A stretch of 64,000 nucleotides of DNA from Vigna angularis (Eukaryota > Streptophyta > Magnoliopsida > Fabales > Fabaceae). Location of the stretch: positions 1,984,001 to 2,048,000 of the forward strand of contig NC_068972.1 in the NCBI RefSeq assembly GCF_016808095.1, in the 5' to 3' direction. Shown here one piece after another: positions 23,646 to 36,174 of the stretch. Position numbers and translations under genes: made by a program. A model generated the notes under the pieces. The model ran no database searches. It was given only the letters and a program-made list of their open reading frames with translations, and was not told the DNA's origin. Within the stretch, counting starts at the first letter, position 1. Every line of letters starts with the position of its first letter.

Positions 23646-26219
23646 TGTAAGACCCGTGAATTAGGAAGGTGGGACAAGGTGGTCACCCACCATTTCCCTA
23701 AAACACGGGTGCTTGTTTGGAGGAGGGATGCATTATTGATACAAGGAAAGAAGAAAAGGGGGCGGCTGGGGGAAGAGGGGGTGTTTCAGTTTTTTTTTAT
23801 TTTGGGGGTGTCTTTTGGGAGAAGGGAATCAGAGAGCGTAGGAAGTTTATGGGGGACAGTGTGTTTCGTTTGTTTTTGGCTTGAAGAGTGAGAGAGAGAG
23901 AGAGCCGTGAGGGAGAGGGAGCAGCAGGAGGAAGGGAGCCTTCCTTCCTTCCGTTTCCAGCCGTCCGAAGATCACCTGGGAGCTTTACCAACTTCAGGAA
24001 GACTGAGATGGATCTGGGTTGAGTTGTTGCAAGGTTTGCTGGGAGAAGAAGAAGTGAAGAACTCTTAAAGATTGGAAGAAGATCAAACTCTCTAGAAATG
24101 ATTCAAGGAGGTCTTCAAGAGGTAAGGGGAGCTAGATCTTTTGTTTGATTGATTGTATATGCTTTGTATGATGCAAATCTGGGTAAAATCTGGGAAGAAA
24201 GGGTTGAATTTGATGTTTCTGGAAATCTGCAATTCTGCAGAAATTCTGCAGAACCGTTCGTCCAATTTGATCCAAATTGGACGTTCGTCCGTTTAGAGCC
24301 ACATTGGACGTTCGTCCAAATGGCTCGATCAAACGTTCGTCCAAGACTTCAACTCTTTGAGCGTTCGTCCGCGTTCGTCAGCGTTCGTCCAGACTACGAG
24401 CGTTCGTCCATGACTTCAACTTGTGAGCGTTCGTACAAATGGCTCGACCAAGCGTTCGGCCTTAAATTCAGTGTTGAGCGTTCGGCCTTTGAGCGAGTGT
24501 GAGTGAGCGTTCGTCCTTAGTTCAATTCTTAGCGTTCGTCCTTGGTTTCATCTGTGAGCGTTCGTCCATTTGTCCAAACCGAGCGTTCGTCCAAAATGAT
24601 CAGCATTGAGCGTTCGTCCAAACAGTGAGTGAGCGTTCGTCCGAATATATGAGCGTTCGTCCAAATAGTGGAGCGTTCGTCCAAATTGTTGAGCGTTCGT
24701 CCAAAATGTGGAGCGTTCGTCCAAATAGTGAAGCGTTCGTAGCGTTCGTCCTTAACACATTGATTTGAGCGTTCGTCCTTAAATTGAGTGAGCGTTCGTC
24801 CAATAGTGTCCGGTGAATAGTACTCGTCCAAATAGTATTTTACAAATATGTTGAATTTTAAGTTCCTTTGCTTTCGGATTGAATTATGTGTATCAATGTT
24901 TGGAATATTATCTATGACATGAATTATGTGAATGTATGAGATATGTTGGAATTGTTGGGATAATATGGTGGTATCTGATTTTTCCTAATTGAGGTTAAGA
25001 TTCAAAGTAACAGTAAGTATGTTATTTAAATATTTCGGTTGCAATTTATGAATGCATGTTCATGTAATCAAGATTGGTTGAAAGGGTGTGATTATAAGTG
25101 GTTTATGATGTACATTGTTGGTCCAAAAGAAATATCATGAGATTTAAAATGGTCGGATTGAATCGGAAATTTAGATCCCTCGGTGGGATCAGTTGGTGTA
25201 AAGAATGAATGTGGGAAGCTTAGCCGGTTGTTCATCCTGATGTTCCGTGAGTACTCGTCCTCACGTAGAGGGGGTACGTCATGTGTGGGAACGGCAGGAG
25301 GTCCTAGTCCTAGGGTATCTGGACAGATAGGACTAACCTCGGGTGGCAGCTGATGACAGTTCCAGTTACTACATCACCCGGGTGCACGAACACCGAAGCT
25401 ACACAGAGACTCAGAATTTTATTATTGAGAATTGTAAAGTATGAATGTGGGAAGCTTAGCCGGTTGTTCATCCTGATGTTCCGTGAGTACTCGTCCTCAC
25501 GTAGAGGGGGTACGTCATGTGTGGGAACGGCAGGAGGTCCTAGTCCTAGGGTATCTGGACAGATAGGACTAACCTCGGGTGGCAGCTGATGAGAGTTCCA
25601 GTTACTACATCACCCGGGTGCACGAACATCGAAGCTACACAGAATTCATTCTAGTCCGGACGAGTCTGTCTATGAAGTAACGAGTCGGTCTATAAAGTAA
25701 TAAGTCGGGGTATAAAGTAACAAGTATTGTAATGTTGGTTTACCATTTTTGGATGACTTTTGCATGTTGTATGAGTGGGTGGAATTATGATTTAATGAAT
25801 AGGCTCTAATTGTTCTTTTATACGAATCTAAGAATGATTATATGAATTACCTATGCTATATGTATAACATGCTTTTATATCTAGCTCACCCTTGCATTGT
25901 TTTTATCATGTGCTGTTTGGGTATGTTTCTTTGGCGATGATCATCCATTTGGATGGGAGCAGACGTTGTTGAAGAGGTTTCCCTTGAAGCAAGAGCTGGA
26001 GGTTGCTGATGTTGCAGAATAGTCTTCTTAGAGTTTCCTGATTGAACACTTGTAGTGTTTAATCCTTTCAACTGTTTAGGTTTAAATTTTCAGTGTCTGT
26101 TATTGGTGAATGACTGTAATTTCATATTTAATTACACTTCATACTCCGACTGTTCCCTATATTTGGATGTTAACGTCTTTATTATATAATATTGGTTATT
26201 ATATAATCGGGATGTTACA
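23646..26219 (+). repeat. 3' LTR (2574 bp)
   Basis: Second copy of the LTR, near identical to 17780-20351. It has one extra GA in a GA run near 23890-23905 and C at 26006 where the 5' LTR has T at 20138. Its own CGTTCGTCC array is 24255-24801. The ATAAC target duplication follows at 26220-26224. Confidence 0.97.
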
Positions 26220-26224
26220 ATAAC

Positions 26225-27432
26225 TACTGTAAATTAATATTACATTTATGTATCATTCTAATAAAAAATTATTATTTTAGAATATTAATATTTTATCATT
26301 AATTATATTGGTATATAATGCCTCATATTAGTAACGTAGACTCATAACATCTATAGTAATTTTAATTTTCCACAAAATAGTTGTTACATAAGTGAAGGTA
26401 AACATCATCTGTGTTTTTCATTATTTTAGGACGCTTTGGAATAAATATACCTATACTTTAGGTTACATACAAATGCTATAATATAAAATTTGGGTTCAGC
26501 ATAAGGATAAAAAAAATCCTCAAATAAGGGTAATTGAATAATTAAATATTTTAATTTGAAAACAGTAGAAATATACTAATAAAGCAATTTTCTACGAAGT
26601 ATATAACCATTGGATGTACTATAAGTAAAAAAAATGTTCACCTTTGTAATTATTACCTTAAAAGGAACGTGTAAAACAATTATAATTAATTTGCTGTGTT
26701 AAAATGTTCACAATGAAAAGAAATTAAGATAAATAATATATGTCCTAATTGTATTACAATTTTACACTTATTATCTTGAAAGTCGTATCTTTTTTAGGTT
26801 GATAATCTATGCTAGTTAAATTCATATATCAAAATTAAAACTTTGCTATTAATAATTTTGGAATGTTATCAGTCTTTTATTGTAAAAAAGAAGTTTAATG
26901 CCAAAATATTAATAATGTTGTAAATTTTATGAAAACACCTTTATAAATAATTAGAGACATTAAATAATAGTTAATGTAAAACTTCGTCTACCGGCAATTT
27001 ATTATACAATTTTTTTACGTTAAGGGATAAAAATATATTTAATACTTTTAAAAGAATATGTTGAAATTAGTTGTTTGAGAAATAAAAGTCTTTCTTTATT
27101 TTTTTCAAAAAGTTGTAGAAAATCATTTAAAAAGCAACTTTTCTTTTTCATTCTCATGTTTCATCTCTACAATACGAGCAATACACAGTGTCATAAAATC
27201 AAGACTTAAGTTTTTTAAGACTTGATTGTAAAAATATGATGACATGATATAAAAGTAAGATTTAAAATCTTAAATTTCTAGGTCACAAAAATAAAAAGTT
27301 AATTCTCTATTTTAGAAATACATATATTTTTACAATAACTAAAAAAATGTTAACATTAACCAGCATGTCAATGTTATTAGACTTATATTAAAGTAAAATT
27401 TATAAAAGAAAATATTCAAAATTTTGCAACAC
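26225..27432. other. AT-rich intergenic spacer
   Basis: Sequence right of the retrotransposon; no gene or element recognised. Confidence 0.5.
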
Positions 27433-28018
27433 AGTGAATAAATGGATTTAAATCCCAGTTCAACCCATCATAAGTTGGTTACTTAGTGAGCGAACATAAC
27501 CCGACTCATTTATTAGCAAGCTGAAAAAATTCAAACCCGACTCGACCTGCCACGGGTTGGTAGGTTAAACGGATTGACTCACCTAATTATAAGTTTTTTT
27601 AAATAAAAAAAATTATAATTATTTTTAATTCAAATCTAAATAAATTTCAATCTAAAATGATGTTAAATTTCAAAGACAATTCAAAATAAAAAAAAAATAT
27701 ATCAATACAATTTCAAAGACAAATAAGTTTTTATAATATTGATAATTTTTGTATTATAAATCTATAATATTTTTCTCTCTTGAAACATCTTTAATATAAT
27801 AAAAAAATATTAATTAATAATATTAAAACATAAAATAATAAATAATTAAATTAAATTAGGAGAGTTTGTGAGTCAGTCCGACTCACCACGGATTCAACCC
27901 AACTGAGTCAGGTTTTAAGTAAATCGCATAAAAAAATTACATTTTTTTCCAACCCAACCCGACTCAAACTCGTGGTGACCCGGTTGGCTCGCGGATTACA
28001 GCCCATTTTGACCGTACT
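27433..28018. mobile_element. Possible degenerate hAT-like MITE
   Basis: The right part reads GCCCATTTTGAC on the plus strand, and the interior has blocks CAACCCGACTC / GAGTCGGGTT and CGGGTTGG/CCAACC in inverted orientation, resembling the element at 29486-29675. A left end beginning CAGTG is plausible. No target duplication was found, so limits are approximate. Confidence 0.4.
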
Positions 28019-29485
28019 AATTTAAACTAGTGAAATATAAAAATATTTTCTGAAATAAAAGATTTTTTATAAAAAGATTTCTTAAGTTTTTTCTCCAACT
28101 ACTTTTTACTATATTTAATTGAACCATTTTTAAGATGAATCTAATTATGATATCACCGTTAGGGTTTTTAAGAGAAAACACTGACAAAAATTGAAAACAA
28201 TAAATCATAAACAAATGACATAAAAGATCATAACTCTTCAAATTCACAACTTTAAAACAATATATTTAGAGATCTCTCTATTTATATATTATTCATCACT
28301 AATTTCTAGCCAATATAAAACCTCCAATTACCTTTAATTTTTTTTAGCAGATATACTTAAAATAAAAGAAAAAAACGTAGAAGTTACGATAAATTAAAGT
28401 TGACGACTTGTCGTCAACAAAGCGAAAAAGATTAAAAAAAAGAGTATATTCAATTAAATCTAAAAAGGTGCGAAATCCAAAATGGTGATAGTAAAATAAA
28501 TAAATATATAGTATCTATTTTCCTAAAATGAGGATTTATTCTAGGAAGTACAGTAAAGAATGGTAACGACTGATTAAAAAACCTGACAAGTAAGATTTAA
28601 ATCAAATATATAATTTATTATATACTCAATGTTTTTATCAACAAACCAAAGTAATATGATAACTTTTTGTTTTATTCTATAAAATAAATCTCTCACGTTC
28701 TTGACCCACGTAAATTGACTTATTAAACAATAAACTAACAATAAAAGATATATACTAAAATAACATGTTAGCAATACAATGGTCGGAAGAGGAGCTTGCA
28801 AGCTAGATGTGTGTCTGGGAGATACTGATTTTCTAACGTGGAAGGTGGCAATATGAAGTAAAAAGAGAAAAGAAAAAAGTGAATAAAAAACTTTAATAAT
28901 AATTGAAACGTGCATTTTGGGAAGTTAAACCATTTTTTTATTATTATGAGTTGAAGTTAAAGAATAGATGAAAGACAAGTTGGGGAACAATCATAGAGTT
29001 GAAAATAGCATGTGCATCCATGGAGCATGGCCAAGGTCTATAAATGTGGTTGGGAGACATAACAGTTCACTTCCAACTATCTTGCTCTTCGGAAGCCCAA
29101 TGCAGAGATTCCAGCTCAAGAATCACTTCTATAGTGCTACTACTAAGCATGAGCTTTCAATGATATTAGGAAAAATTAAATTATGTCCACATCTTCATCA
29201 CCTAGCTAGTGACATTCAAATGGCACAATAATATTAAGTTTCAACTATGAAAATGGAATAAAATCAATCCTCATCAAGCTTGTAGCTGGAAACTTGAAGG
29301 AGACTTCCAATAATATATGTGCAAAATGGACAATTTTACTACCCAAAAAGAATTGCCATGGCATAAAAAATGGACAATATGATAAATAATTTAAATATAA
29401 ATCTAAGTTTTATATTGAGTAAAAATAATAAAATTGAATAATATATTAAAATAAAAATTTATAAATTTATTGTTTTTAGGTTTTT
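28019..29485. other. Intergenic spacer
   Basis: AT-rich; a modest open stretch at 28968-29231 codes a peptide with no recognised similarity. No supported gene. Confidence 0.45.
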
Positions 29486-29675
29486 AGTACTCTCAAAATG
29501 GATCACCCGACCTGATTCGATCTTGTCTGTTTCGGGTTTATCACTTAGTGAGTCAATCTAATACGACTCATTTATTAATAAATAAAAAAAATTGAACCCG
29601 GATCAATCCACCATCAATCCGGGTTGGTGGATTAAATAAATTGACTTACGAGTTATAATCCATTTTGACAATACT
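29486..29675. mobile_element. hAT-like MITE (190 bp)
   Basis: Inverted ends: left AGTACTCTCAAAATGGATCA; right, on the minus strand, AGTATTGTCAAAATGGATTA. Candidate 8-bp target duplications AGGTTTTT (29478-29485) and AGATTTTG (29676-29683) agree at 6 of 8 bases, which suits an old hAT insertion. The family end TATTGTCAAAATGG is common among plant hAT MITEs. No coding. Confidence 0.65.
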
Positions 29676-32212
29676 AGATTTTGGAGTAAAAATTATATCA
29701 ATCTTTTTAGGCATGAGTTAGACTCGTATATCATTAATATTATATCTTCAAGATTATAATTGTAAAATGATAAAAATCTAGCAAAATCAAACTGTGAAAA
29801 CAAGGGCTTGAATAAAGACAATTATTGAACATAATTGGTGATGGTTAATTTTCTCCTCAATTAGAAGGCATCTATTGGGTGTAATCAGTAGCAAAGTACT
29901 TGTGGATTCAGTTCGTGTTATATAATTATGATTCCCCTTTTATTTCATGAGGTTATACAATTATTCTCTGGCATGTTTCTCTCTAAAAGATTCATCACTT
30001 TATTTGATTAGAAATGTCATGGGGTCCCCTACAAACCTCCTTCTCGAGTTTGCTAAGTGTTACTTTTTTGTACAACTAAGCTATTATTTTAGGACCCATT
30101 GTCACATGGACTAATGTACAAGCATTTGTATCTTTTTGTGTATATACATAAAAAACTCGTGCATCCCTGTTGAATTTTCTTTATGATATGGGTGAAGCTT
30201 TGGATAAGAGGTTCCAATTCCCAAGTAAATTAAAGCATTGATGGAGGCAAATTGAGTGGTTGATGGAGACCATTGCATCATCAAATGGTAGCTCCCAACA
30301 ATGCCAGCGAACAAAATGTCTTCAAGACTATTCTAGAACAAATTAATTCATACCAAAGCTAAACATATTTGGTTCACCATCACAATCTCATCAATTCGTA
30401 AGTTTCTGTTCACGATACAAAAGGATAAAGCTATTTATTTTGCTGACAATACTTGTTTTTAATTCTTCAACAAACAACTGATTCTCTAATGTCACTCTAA
30501 AATCTTATGTATGCTAATATAATACTTTAACTTAAAAAAAAGTGATTTTATAATATACATTTCACTTTAGAAATCACAACTCAAACTATCAATTACATAA
30601 TCTACACGGTTAATTTTCACTTTAGAAAGTAAATCAATGAGTTTAATCGACCACTAAAGAGGATAACCAACTATACATAAGTCTGGATAGTAAACTCTAT
30701 CTTGAAGAACAAATCAATAAGTCCAACCAACCATTAAACAAGTCGATTAACATTGAGTTCGAAGAATAAATCACCAAGTTTAGATAACAAACCACTAATT
30801 TTAAATAATCACCAAACAAATCATCCAACCTTTGGATGATCAGAATAAACGACACTAAAGTAAATTAACCTTAAAATTTATTAACTTAAGATTGAAATAT
30901 TATTAGTTACCATTGAACCCTAATTAAGCCAATTTTAATTAAAAATTCACCACAAAACCTAAATAAAAATTTAAAGTAAGAAAATAGATTATTTACATTA
31001 ACTAATACATTTATTTTCTTATCTGTGAAACATACCGTTAATCTTGATCTTACACTAATATATTATATTGCTTAAGAATTGAAATTTAGAATAATTTAAA
31101 TATATTATTTTCTAACTTTTGAGCTACCTTTTAAAATTAAAATTATGGTAGGAATTCTAACCTCTAAAACAAACAATAACGGAATACGAAGCTGTCCTAA
31201 CAATATGAACAGAGACAAGAACTTAATTTGAAGTCAATTCTGTCTGAAGAAAAGTCAGCAGTAACGCTTTTTATGAGGCAAGGCAAAGGGAAGGGATTAT
31301 AACTAAACCATCATTTCTCATTTTTATAATGGAAGTGTTGGTCAACTTTGAGAGATGCATGTCTACACCAGAAATTGAAGAAATATGTATGTAGAACTAT
31401 ATTTATAAAGCATCATCCTACCACAAAGTGTAAGAATTTCTTTTTTTATTAGTGGCCAACAAACATTCATGTACATTCCATGACCACGCGAAAGAATGCA
31501 TCACCGTAGGTGTATTTTTCTAGTCATTCACACAAGGGTCAACCAGAAGCACTAAGTAACTTCACAACATGGTTCAACTGAAGAAAACATAAAGGTACAA
31601 TGATTTCATTGGGGAATTTCTAAGATCTGGAATTGGCATGGAATAAGCAAGTGTGTGTTGATTGTGAAAGTATGTTATCTGTCCCTGAAACCAGATGACA
31701 GATTATTTATTACTGTATCCATGGCCATATATAGCATAGTAGTAGGAGATAAAAAGCAGAGCAAATTCATAATAAATAGAGAGCCTAGTTTTAGGTCTCA
31801 ACCTCCGTTTTGTAATAAATTCTGATGCGTGATACGACCGTTCCCTGTTTAAAAACCTTCACATGAATTCACCCTCTTTTCTTTGTTCTGTAATGAATCT
31901 TGTAACCACATATTTTTTTCACTTAATCTACCCTACCCTATGTGTCTTTTCCACCCATTTCATAATTTTATGACATAAAGGTAAAGGTTAACGGCAGGTG
32001 ACCTTCCATCACTATAAATGCACAATGGTTTAATGCCAAACGCTAATGGGGTCAAGTAGACTCAGTTTCATGCTCCAATATCAGACATTTCTTATCATTG
32101 TTTCCAAAATGATAAAAAAAAAATGTGTTCCCTAAGTCAAAGAATCGTCACAATGCTAATCAATGTAATGTTGGTTAAGAATTCAATGAGTTAGAAAGTA
32201 CCACGTTATTGA
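29676..32212. other. Intergenic spacer
   Basis: No gene was recognised. A small hairpin-like segment (30263-30297, GGAGACCATT paired with AATGGTAGCTCC) lies within a 67-codon minus-strand open stretch of unknown meaning. Confidence 0.4.
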
Positions 32213-32221
32213 TAAAAATAA

Positions 32222-32536
32222 GGTTTAATACTCTATTTTATCGCTAGTTTTGCTCGAAAATGTCAAATTAGTTCATCCTTTACAAAATGCGTCAATTACG
32301 TCCTCACTTAATAAAATTTGCATCAATGAAATTTCTTCCGTTAAATTCGTACAAATGGCGTTAATTATTTTTCTCTTTCTTCTGCTTCCTCAACTAACGC
32401 CGTTTGTACGGATTTAACGAAAGAGATTTCATTGATGCAAATTTTATTAAGTGAGCACGTAATTAACGCATTTTATAAAGGATGGACTAATTTGATATTT
32501 TCGAGCGAAACTATGGACAAAATAGGATATTAAGCC
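32222..32536. mobile_element. Mutator-like MITE, near-perfect hairpin (315 bp)
   Basis: The arms (about 32222-32365 and 32390-32536) are inverted copies with roughly 80-90% identity by eye. They are flanked by an exact 9-bp duplication TAAAAATAA (32213-32221 and 32537-32545). A 9-bp duplication is diagnostic of Mutator-like elements. The ends read GGTTTAATACTC and, on the minus strand, GGCTTAATATCC. No coding; the transcript would fold back along most of its length. Confidence 0.85.
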
Positions 32537-32545
32537 TAAAAATAA

Positions 32546-33456
32546 CTAAGAGATCACTAATATATAAATAAAAGATTCATATATTTTTTTTGAAAGTGAT
32601 TTTTTATATAAGCTTATTCACCATTGAATATCCGGATTCTCGAAAACAATGTAAAGATGGTTGTGTGATAAAACCATGCCACTTTCTTTTCTCAAAGTTA
32701 TAATTGAAACAGTATTGAATGCTTATATATGTTTTAGTGAAAAATTTAATTTTATATCTATACCGTATGACTGTTTAATCAATTTACCATCTAGATTTAT
32801 CAGTTAAAATTTTTGTCTGAGTTGTTTGGTTTGATAGAATAAATCGAGTGATCGACCTTAAACATGAATTAAGACTAAAACTTTTTATATTAAACCAAAA
32901 CATAATTATTATCTCTTAGATCGTAATTAAATTCGAAATTGATCTGAAATGTATAAATATATATTTAAGATATTATAGTATGTTAGTTACATTTAATACA
33001 CGTTTAAACTACTGAATTTGTACTGATTTTAGCGTAGCATCGAAATATCTTTATGTAAAGTTGGAGTTTCCGAACCAAATGAAAAATGGCAACCTAGACA
33101 AGAAATTAAATAAATAAAATTAGAAAAATTATTAACCTCGATCTCACCCACCAAAATAATACGGAAATGGAAATGTGTAAATGTTTGTTACTTACAAATT
33201 AACGAAGATGATAAACACAAACTCCAATGTTGATGAATGCTTGATATTTTCTGGGTGTATTGATTATATTAGACCGTATCTGTCTTTGTTATGAGGCGGA
33301 CAGTGATGAAAAAAAAGTACTGTTACATTCAGTTGTTGATGGGAGCATTGAATAACATTGAATTTTACAAACCTACAAATTAAATTCACCCATGAAAGCA
33401 CATACCAGACCCCATTTGTTTGTCATATTCTCTTGCCTCCTATGAGAGCCTCTTGC
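32546..33456. other. Spacer and OFP upstream region
   Basis: AT-rich; presumably the distal promoter of the gene at 33598. No transposon ends were recognised. Confidence 0.4.
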
Positions 33457-33464
33457 TTTAAATA
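33457..33464 (+). promoter_or_regulatory. TATA-like box of the OFP gene
   Basis: TTTAAATA lies about 134 bp upstream of the ATG at 33598, leaving room for a start site and a short leader rich in C and A. Position and sequence only. Confidence 0.4.
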
Positions 33465-33597
33465 CTCCATTCTGATCAAATTTATTGCAGGCACCAACCA
33501 AAACGCTTCCCAAATCCCATAGAAACTCAAACACCATCACATCCTCAGCCTCCCCTCATTCCTCACACACAGACAAAATACACAAAACATAGATCCA

Positions 33598-34335
33598 ATG
33601 GGAAAGAAAGCTCTCAGACTTCCCTCTCTTTTCAAAACCAAAGAACCACCAAGAAACCATCACCACCACCACCTTCTTCACAATTATCATCCATGGCAAT
33701 TCATACCCTCTTGCGGCCACTCCAAGACTCTCTCTTTCCGAGGTGCTGCCGACGATGACATCTTCAAGACAGTTAACTCCGTCTTCTTTGACCCTTCCGA
33801 GAGTGTCATCGAAACTCCCAAGTCATGGTTCACCACCTCGTCCGAATCCGCCAGCATCTCGACCGAGTCAGAAGACTATTACTGCTGCGACGGGGAGTCT
33901 CTGGAGATGTTGGTGCGTGGTGTGAGATCAGAGAGGCTTTTCTTCGAGCCTGGTGACACAAGCTCCATCTTGGAAAAGGCCAAGGCCAGTGGGTTTCCCT
34001 TCAAAGAAAGTGTGGTTCTTGCCATGGAATCAGAGGACCCTTACGAGGATTTCAAGAGATCAATGGAGGAGATGGTGGAATCTCATGGAGTAAGAGACTG
34101 GGAGGGCTTGGAGGAGCTTTTGACTTGGTATCTCAAGGTCAATGGCAGGAACAATCACGGATTCATAGTCGGTGCTTTTGTTGATTTGCTCTTTAGTTTA
34201 GCAGCTTCTAACGATTCTAACTCTTGTTCTGATTCAACTGCATATTCTTCTGCTATTTCTTCTTTTGCTTCTTCCCCCTTGTGTCATGAGATTGTCGAGC
34301 ATGGCATTGGGAATGATGATGCTGTAACATCTTAG
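33598..34335 (+). CDS. OVATE family protein (OFP), single exon
   Basis: A plant transcriptional repressor of 245 residues that controls organ shape and cell elongation, usually with TALE homeodomain and TRM partners. The N-terminus is MGKKALRLPSLFKTK with a poly-His run at residues 20-25 and serine-rich spacers. The C-terminal OVATE domain (about 138-203) reads SVVLAMESEDPYEDFKRSM, then WEGLEELLTWYLKVN and FIVGAFVDLLFSL, the domain's core. The length and single exon agree with the OFP13/15/16-like group; a finer assignment is uncertain. It has no other gene within several kb. Confidence 0.93.
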   Translation: MGKKALRLPSLFKTKEPPRNHHHHHLLHNYHPWQFIPSCGHSKTLSFRGAADDDIFKTVNSVFFDPSESVIETPKSWFTTSSESASISTESEDYYCCDGESLEMLVRGVRSERLFFEPGDTSSILEKAKASGFPFKESVVLAMESEDPYEDFKRSMEEMVESHGVRDWEGLEELLTWYLKVNGRNNHGFIVGAFVDLLFSLAASNDSNSCSDSTAYSSAISSFASSPLCHEIVEHGIGNDDAVTS

Positions 34336-35454
34336 CATTACCAGTTATTTCTCCTATCCTTCTGCTATACATTTGTAGATTAAAAACATGCTTAGCTATA
34401 ATTAATTAAACTAAATTAACTCCTCCTGATTATATATGTTCTTGCCACAATTCTTCTTGCTAAAATGTTTACTTACACTACACAGTTGTGTAAAGATCAA
34501 AGGCTCTGCGACCACAAACGTAAACCAGTTTTACTCTTTCGTTTTTCACAAACACTGGGTTCCATCTGTCATTTATGTATCACATGGTTCTCTGGTTTTT
34601 GTAGGAGACATTACACTGCACTTGTTTATAATTATTGGCGTATCTGAAATTTGTCTCTCTTATTTACGTATCTATATATTATTGGAATTTATATACTTTT
34701 TTTAATTTATTTATTTAACTAAGTCCGTTACAATTGTTAATTTAATTCTTAGTTCTGTTTAAAGCAGAATAAAAGATCAAATATATTTTTACTTCTATAA
34801 AATTTTCAAATGTCCCTCTAATAATAAAATGGCTTATTTTAATATATCATTTTGGTTCTTTCAAATTGTTTAGTGATAATATATTTTTATCCTTCTAAAC
34901 TTGTTTAAGCTCAAAATATATTTTTAGTAATTAAAATTTTCTTTTATAAGTAAGTTTTAGTCCTCCAAAGTTCTCCATATGTTGTTTAAATACGTTTCAC
35001 AAAATGACAAAAAGTACTGTAGGTAAAGTTTGAAACTCAAAAAATTGTGTACGTTGAAATTCCAGAGACAAAAAATAACGTTTTTTTTTATACAGAAATT
35101 TAAAATTACAATTAGGTAAAAAAAATATTATGTTGTTTCTGTAGGGTGATATAAATTATGAGCATTATTTAAGTAGATAATCTTGATCCAGTTTCCTATG
35201 ATGTGGATTGTTGAACGAAACTGGCACATACGTTCACGTAATTAACTTGAGCAAAAATTCAAATAAAATTGTGAAGATTGCTAATATATTTATAATTAGT
35301 TAGTTAAATGATAACTTTATATATTGGCATAAAAAAAGTCCCTTTGGTGATTAGAGAAGGAAATCTAATAACACTATTATTATTTTAGTGAAGTCGATTT
35401 GATTGATATAGTTTATCATATTTTTTTATCCTGTATAAAAAATTAAACTATAGT
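34336..35454. other. OFP 3' flank and spacer
   Basis: Holds the 3' UTR of the OFP gene, then AT-rich sequence. No gene recognised. Confidence 0.4.
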
Positions 35455-35700
35455 TTTAGAAAATATTTATAAACCAATGTTTAATTTCACATGGGTTTTA
35501 GATGCTTTATCTAATGAATTGTGAAGGAAGTAAAATAAGAGAGGGTGGAGTTTTTCAATTTGTAGAAAAATACGAAAATTTAAAGCAATTGGTACGTCTT
35601 TCTTTTAATAAGAAAAACATTTAACAGTGAAGCATTGTCCACTGCTGGTAAGGTAAACCTTATTTGTTAGTATTTGGTTGGTGGATGTTAACATATGTAA
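35455..35700. repeat. Dispersed direct repeat, copy 1
   Basis: Shares blocks TTAATTTCACATGGGTTT, GGAGTTTTTCAATTTGTAGA, TCTTTTAATAAGAAAA and TTGTTAGTATTTGGTTGG, in order, with 36888-37115. The copies are diverged by small indels. Identity of the repeat is unknown. Confidence 0.8.
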
Positions 35701-36124
35701 AAGCCTTCTTTTTAAATTTTATTGTATATCTGTATTAGTTTTTTAACGAATATAATTGTTAATTATTAAAAATTAATATAATTAAAATTTGTATATTAAT
35801 ATTTTATATTTTTTATTGTATTTAAAGTGAAACATGTACATATGTATTGTAATAATAGGCTATTTATTCAAACTTTTAATATATAATTCAACTTTTTTTT
35901 GGTATTCTATCCATTTTTTATAGAATATATTAAATAAAGTAAATAAAAAAAATTAATGCTAAAACGTCGTTTTATTTATATGTTTATATAACATAAATAA
36001 TTTAAACTTGTAATAGAAAATGTATGCATATTTTAAAAATAATGGTGCAATTATAATGATCATTTATGTTTCATAGAGTACGTGTAATGTATACTAAATC
36101 AAATAAAAGTATAAGTTTTAATAG

Positions 36125-36174
<50 letters not shown>

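Larger units (their letters stand above)
17780..26219 (+). mobile_element. Ty3/gypsy-type LTR retrotransposon, non-autonomous, recent
   Basis: A complete insertion of 8440 bp. It has TG...CA LTRs, a perfect 5-bp target duplication (ATAAC at 17775-17779 and 26220-26224), a primer-binding site for initiator tRNA-Met right after the left LTR and a purine tract before the right LTR. Orientation and class come from the PBS/PPT order and a Ty3/gypsy reverse-transcriptase relic near 23.2 kb. The sequence before the right LTR (TTTTCGAGGACGAAAATTTT then GGGGAGAATG) is typical of plant gypsy elements. The LTRs differ, by eye, only by one GA unit and one T/C change, so insertion was recent; yet the 3.3 kb interior has no intact gag or pol, so the element must be mobilised in trans. 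Confidence 0.95.

Noticed and set aside
28968..29231. An 87-residue open frame in spacer
   Set aside because: No recognisable motif, no supporting promoter or splice context; length is possible by chance.
30111..30314. A 67-residue minus-strand open frame with a small hairpin near 30263-30297
   Set aside because: The hairpin stem is only about ten pairs and I could match it to no known miRNA; not enough for a gene or RNA call.
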